DNA of 6,642 nt from Microbacteriaceae bacterium (GTDB lineage: Bacteria; Actinomycetota; Actinomycetes; Actinomycetales; Microbacteriaceae). The DNA lies in NCBI GenBank assembly GCA_030840185.1, contig JAUZFY010000198.1, forward strand, positions 1 through 6,642. The letters are read 5' to 3'. Numbering within the stretch: position 1 is the first letter of the stretch; every line of letters begins with the position of its first letter. A program made the position numbers and the translations under genes. Below are positions 5,645-6,642 of this stretch, one piece after another. Below the pieces are notes generated by a model. That model was given only the letters and a program-made list of their open reading frames with translations. It did not search any database and had not been told where the DNA came from.

Positions 5645-6642
5645 CTAGTCGCGGTGGAATCTCGCCGTGATAGCCGCGGCGTGGGCCGGCAGGTCTTCGG
5701 CGTTCGCGAGGGCGACAACGCGCGCCTCAACGGTTTCGAGAGCGTCCCGCTCGTACCGGATCACCTGCTGCGGGCGAAGAAACGTGTACGCACCGAGTCC
5801 CGGCGCGAACCGCGCCTGCCCTCCCGTAGGAAGAACGTGGTTGGATCCGGCGAGGTAGTCGCCGAGGCTGACCGGCGAGTTGTCCCCGATGAAGATTGCG
5901 CCAGCGCTCTCGACGAGGTCGAGCACCTCCCCCGGGTCGGCGGTCTGAATCTCGAGGTGTTCCGGCCCGTAAACGTTGCTGAACGCCGCAGCGGAAGCGA
6001 GGTCGTCAACGAGGACCACAGCGGATTGGATACCCCGCAGCGCGATGCTCACCCGCTCGCTGTGTGGGGTGCGCGCGGCCAGCCGCTCGAGCTCGGCCTG
6101 CACACTGTTCGCCAGTTCGACCGAATCGGTGACGAGCACTGCGGCCGCGAGTTCGTCATGCTCGGCCTGGCTCACCAGGTCGCTCGCGACAAGGAACGGG
6201 TCGGCGCTTGCGTCGGCGATCACGAGGATCTCGGTCGGCCCGGCCTCGGAGTCGATGCCGACCTGACCGCGGACGAGCCGCTTCGCCGCGGCAACGTAGA
6301 CGTTGCCGGGTCCCGTGATGAGTTGCACGGGGTCGAGGCTGAGTCCCGGGACTCCCCACGCAAGCGCGCCGATCGCACCCGCTCCCCCCATGGCGTACAC
6401 CTCGTCAACGCCCAGGAGGCCAGCGGCGCCGAGGATGGTGGGGTGCACGCCCCCGTCGAACTGTTTCTGTGCCGGCGACGCGAGGGCGATGGAGGAAACT
6501 CCCGCCACCTGGGCCGGCACGACGTTCATCACGACGCTCGACGGATAGACCGCCTTGCCACCCGGCACGTAGAAGCCGACCCGGCCGACCGGGCTCCAGC
6601 GCTGAATGACCTCGGCACCGGGTGCGAGAGTTGTGGTGGTAG
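5645..6642 (-). CDS. hisD: Histidinol dehydrogenase, N-terminus cut by window edge
   Basis: HisD carries out the last two steps of histidine synthesis, oxidising histidinol to histidine with two NAD+. The 331 C-terminal residues are present; about 100 are missing beyond the right edge. The frame stays open to the edge and reads [11 protein letters not shown], then [18 protein letters not shown], so the first in-window GTG (6568) is an internal Val and not the start. Numbering the visible part from 1: GPGN at 110-113; family signature IDSEAGPTE (129-137); zinc ligands Gln158 and His161 (SQAEHD), Asp261 (SLGDY) and His320 (LPAHA); and the catalytic Glu227-His228 pair (GPEHLE). All active-site residues expected in this part are intact. 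Zinc and catalytic assignments follow the E. coli enzyme. It probably heads the his operon or stands alone; the window does not show which. Confidence 0.97.
   Translation of the reverse strand, partial: TTTTLAPGAEVIQRWSPVGRVGFYVPGGKAVYPSSVVMNVVPAQVAGVSSIALASPAQKQFDGGVHPTILGAAGLLGVDEVYAMGGAGAIGALAWGVPGLSLDPVQLITGPGNVYVAAAKRLVRGQVGIDSEAGPTEILVIADASADPFLVASDLVSQAEHDELAAAVLVTDSVELANSVQAELERLAARTPHSERVSIALRGIQSAVVLVDDLASAAAFSNVYGPEHLEIQTADPGEVLDLVESAGAIFIGDNSPVSLGDYLAGSNHVLPTGGQARFAPGLGAYTFLRPQQVIRYERDALETVEARVVALANAEDLPAHAAAITARFHRD

Noticed and set aside
5645..6568. hisD starting at the GTG at 6568
   Set aside because: The frame continues to the window edge with conserved HisD sequence ([12 protein letters not shown]), so this GTG is an internal valine codon.
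1..6642. A hidden novel system (defence island, mobile element, CRISPR, secondary-metabolite cluster)
   Set aside because: All eight genes are recognised housekeeping families or a known DUF, noncoding gaps are at most about 200 bp, and no direct-repeat arrays, transposase or integrase remnants are visible.

Overview
The window is a stretch of ordinary high-GC actinobacterial chromosome. The protein sequences point to a Microbacteriaceae-like Actinomycete: a lipoprotein-type cytochrome oxidase subunit II with the actinobacterial extra loop, a DUF3043 membrane protein, class 2 dihydroorotate dehydrogenase and NrdR. The lineage is inferred from protein character and gene order, not from a database search. 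I find no rRNA, tRNA, CRISPR array, mobile element or phage gene, and no sign of recent transfer.

Layout, left to right. Seven of eight genes are on the minus strand. At 1-419 is the N-terminal third or so of ctaD (cytochrome c oxidase subunit I), cut by the window edge. Eight bases upstream of it lies complete ctaC (subunit II, 428-1312), so the two form a respiratory operon. A strong intrinsic terminator (1456-1487) separates this from erpA (1515-1877), an A-type iron-sulfur carrier. Next is an M20-family dipeptidase (1960-3363). The only plus-strand gene, a DUF3043 two-helix membrane protein (3404-3988), diverges from the dipeptidase across 40 bp. It converges on pyrD (4030-5055) across 41 bp that hold a small hairpin. 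Then come nrdR (5151-5603) and the C-terminal three quarters of hisD (5645-6642, cut by the right edge).

Functionally this is housekeeping: aerobic respiration (ctaC, ctaD), Fe-S cluster delivery (erpA), peptide turnover, de novo pyrimidine synthesis (pyrD, which should pass electrons to the quinone pool), control of ribonucleotide reductase (nrdR) and histidine synthesis (hisD). There are no gaps over about 200 bp.

The most interesting signals are at transcription and translation starts. The dipeptidase/DUF3043 divergent gap holds two overlapping, oppositely directed -10-like hexamers within 8 bp (TAATCTTA). The dipeptidase, pyrD and nrdR all lack a Shine-Dalgarno sequence and carry a TAnnnT hexamer 7 to 9 nt before the ATG, suggesting leaderless or near-leaderless mRNAs. 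I did not find a convincing novel biological system.
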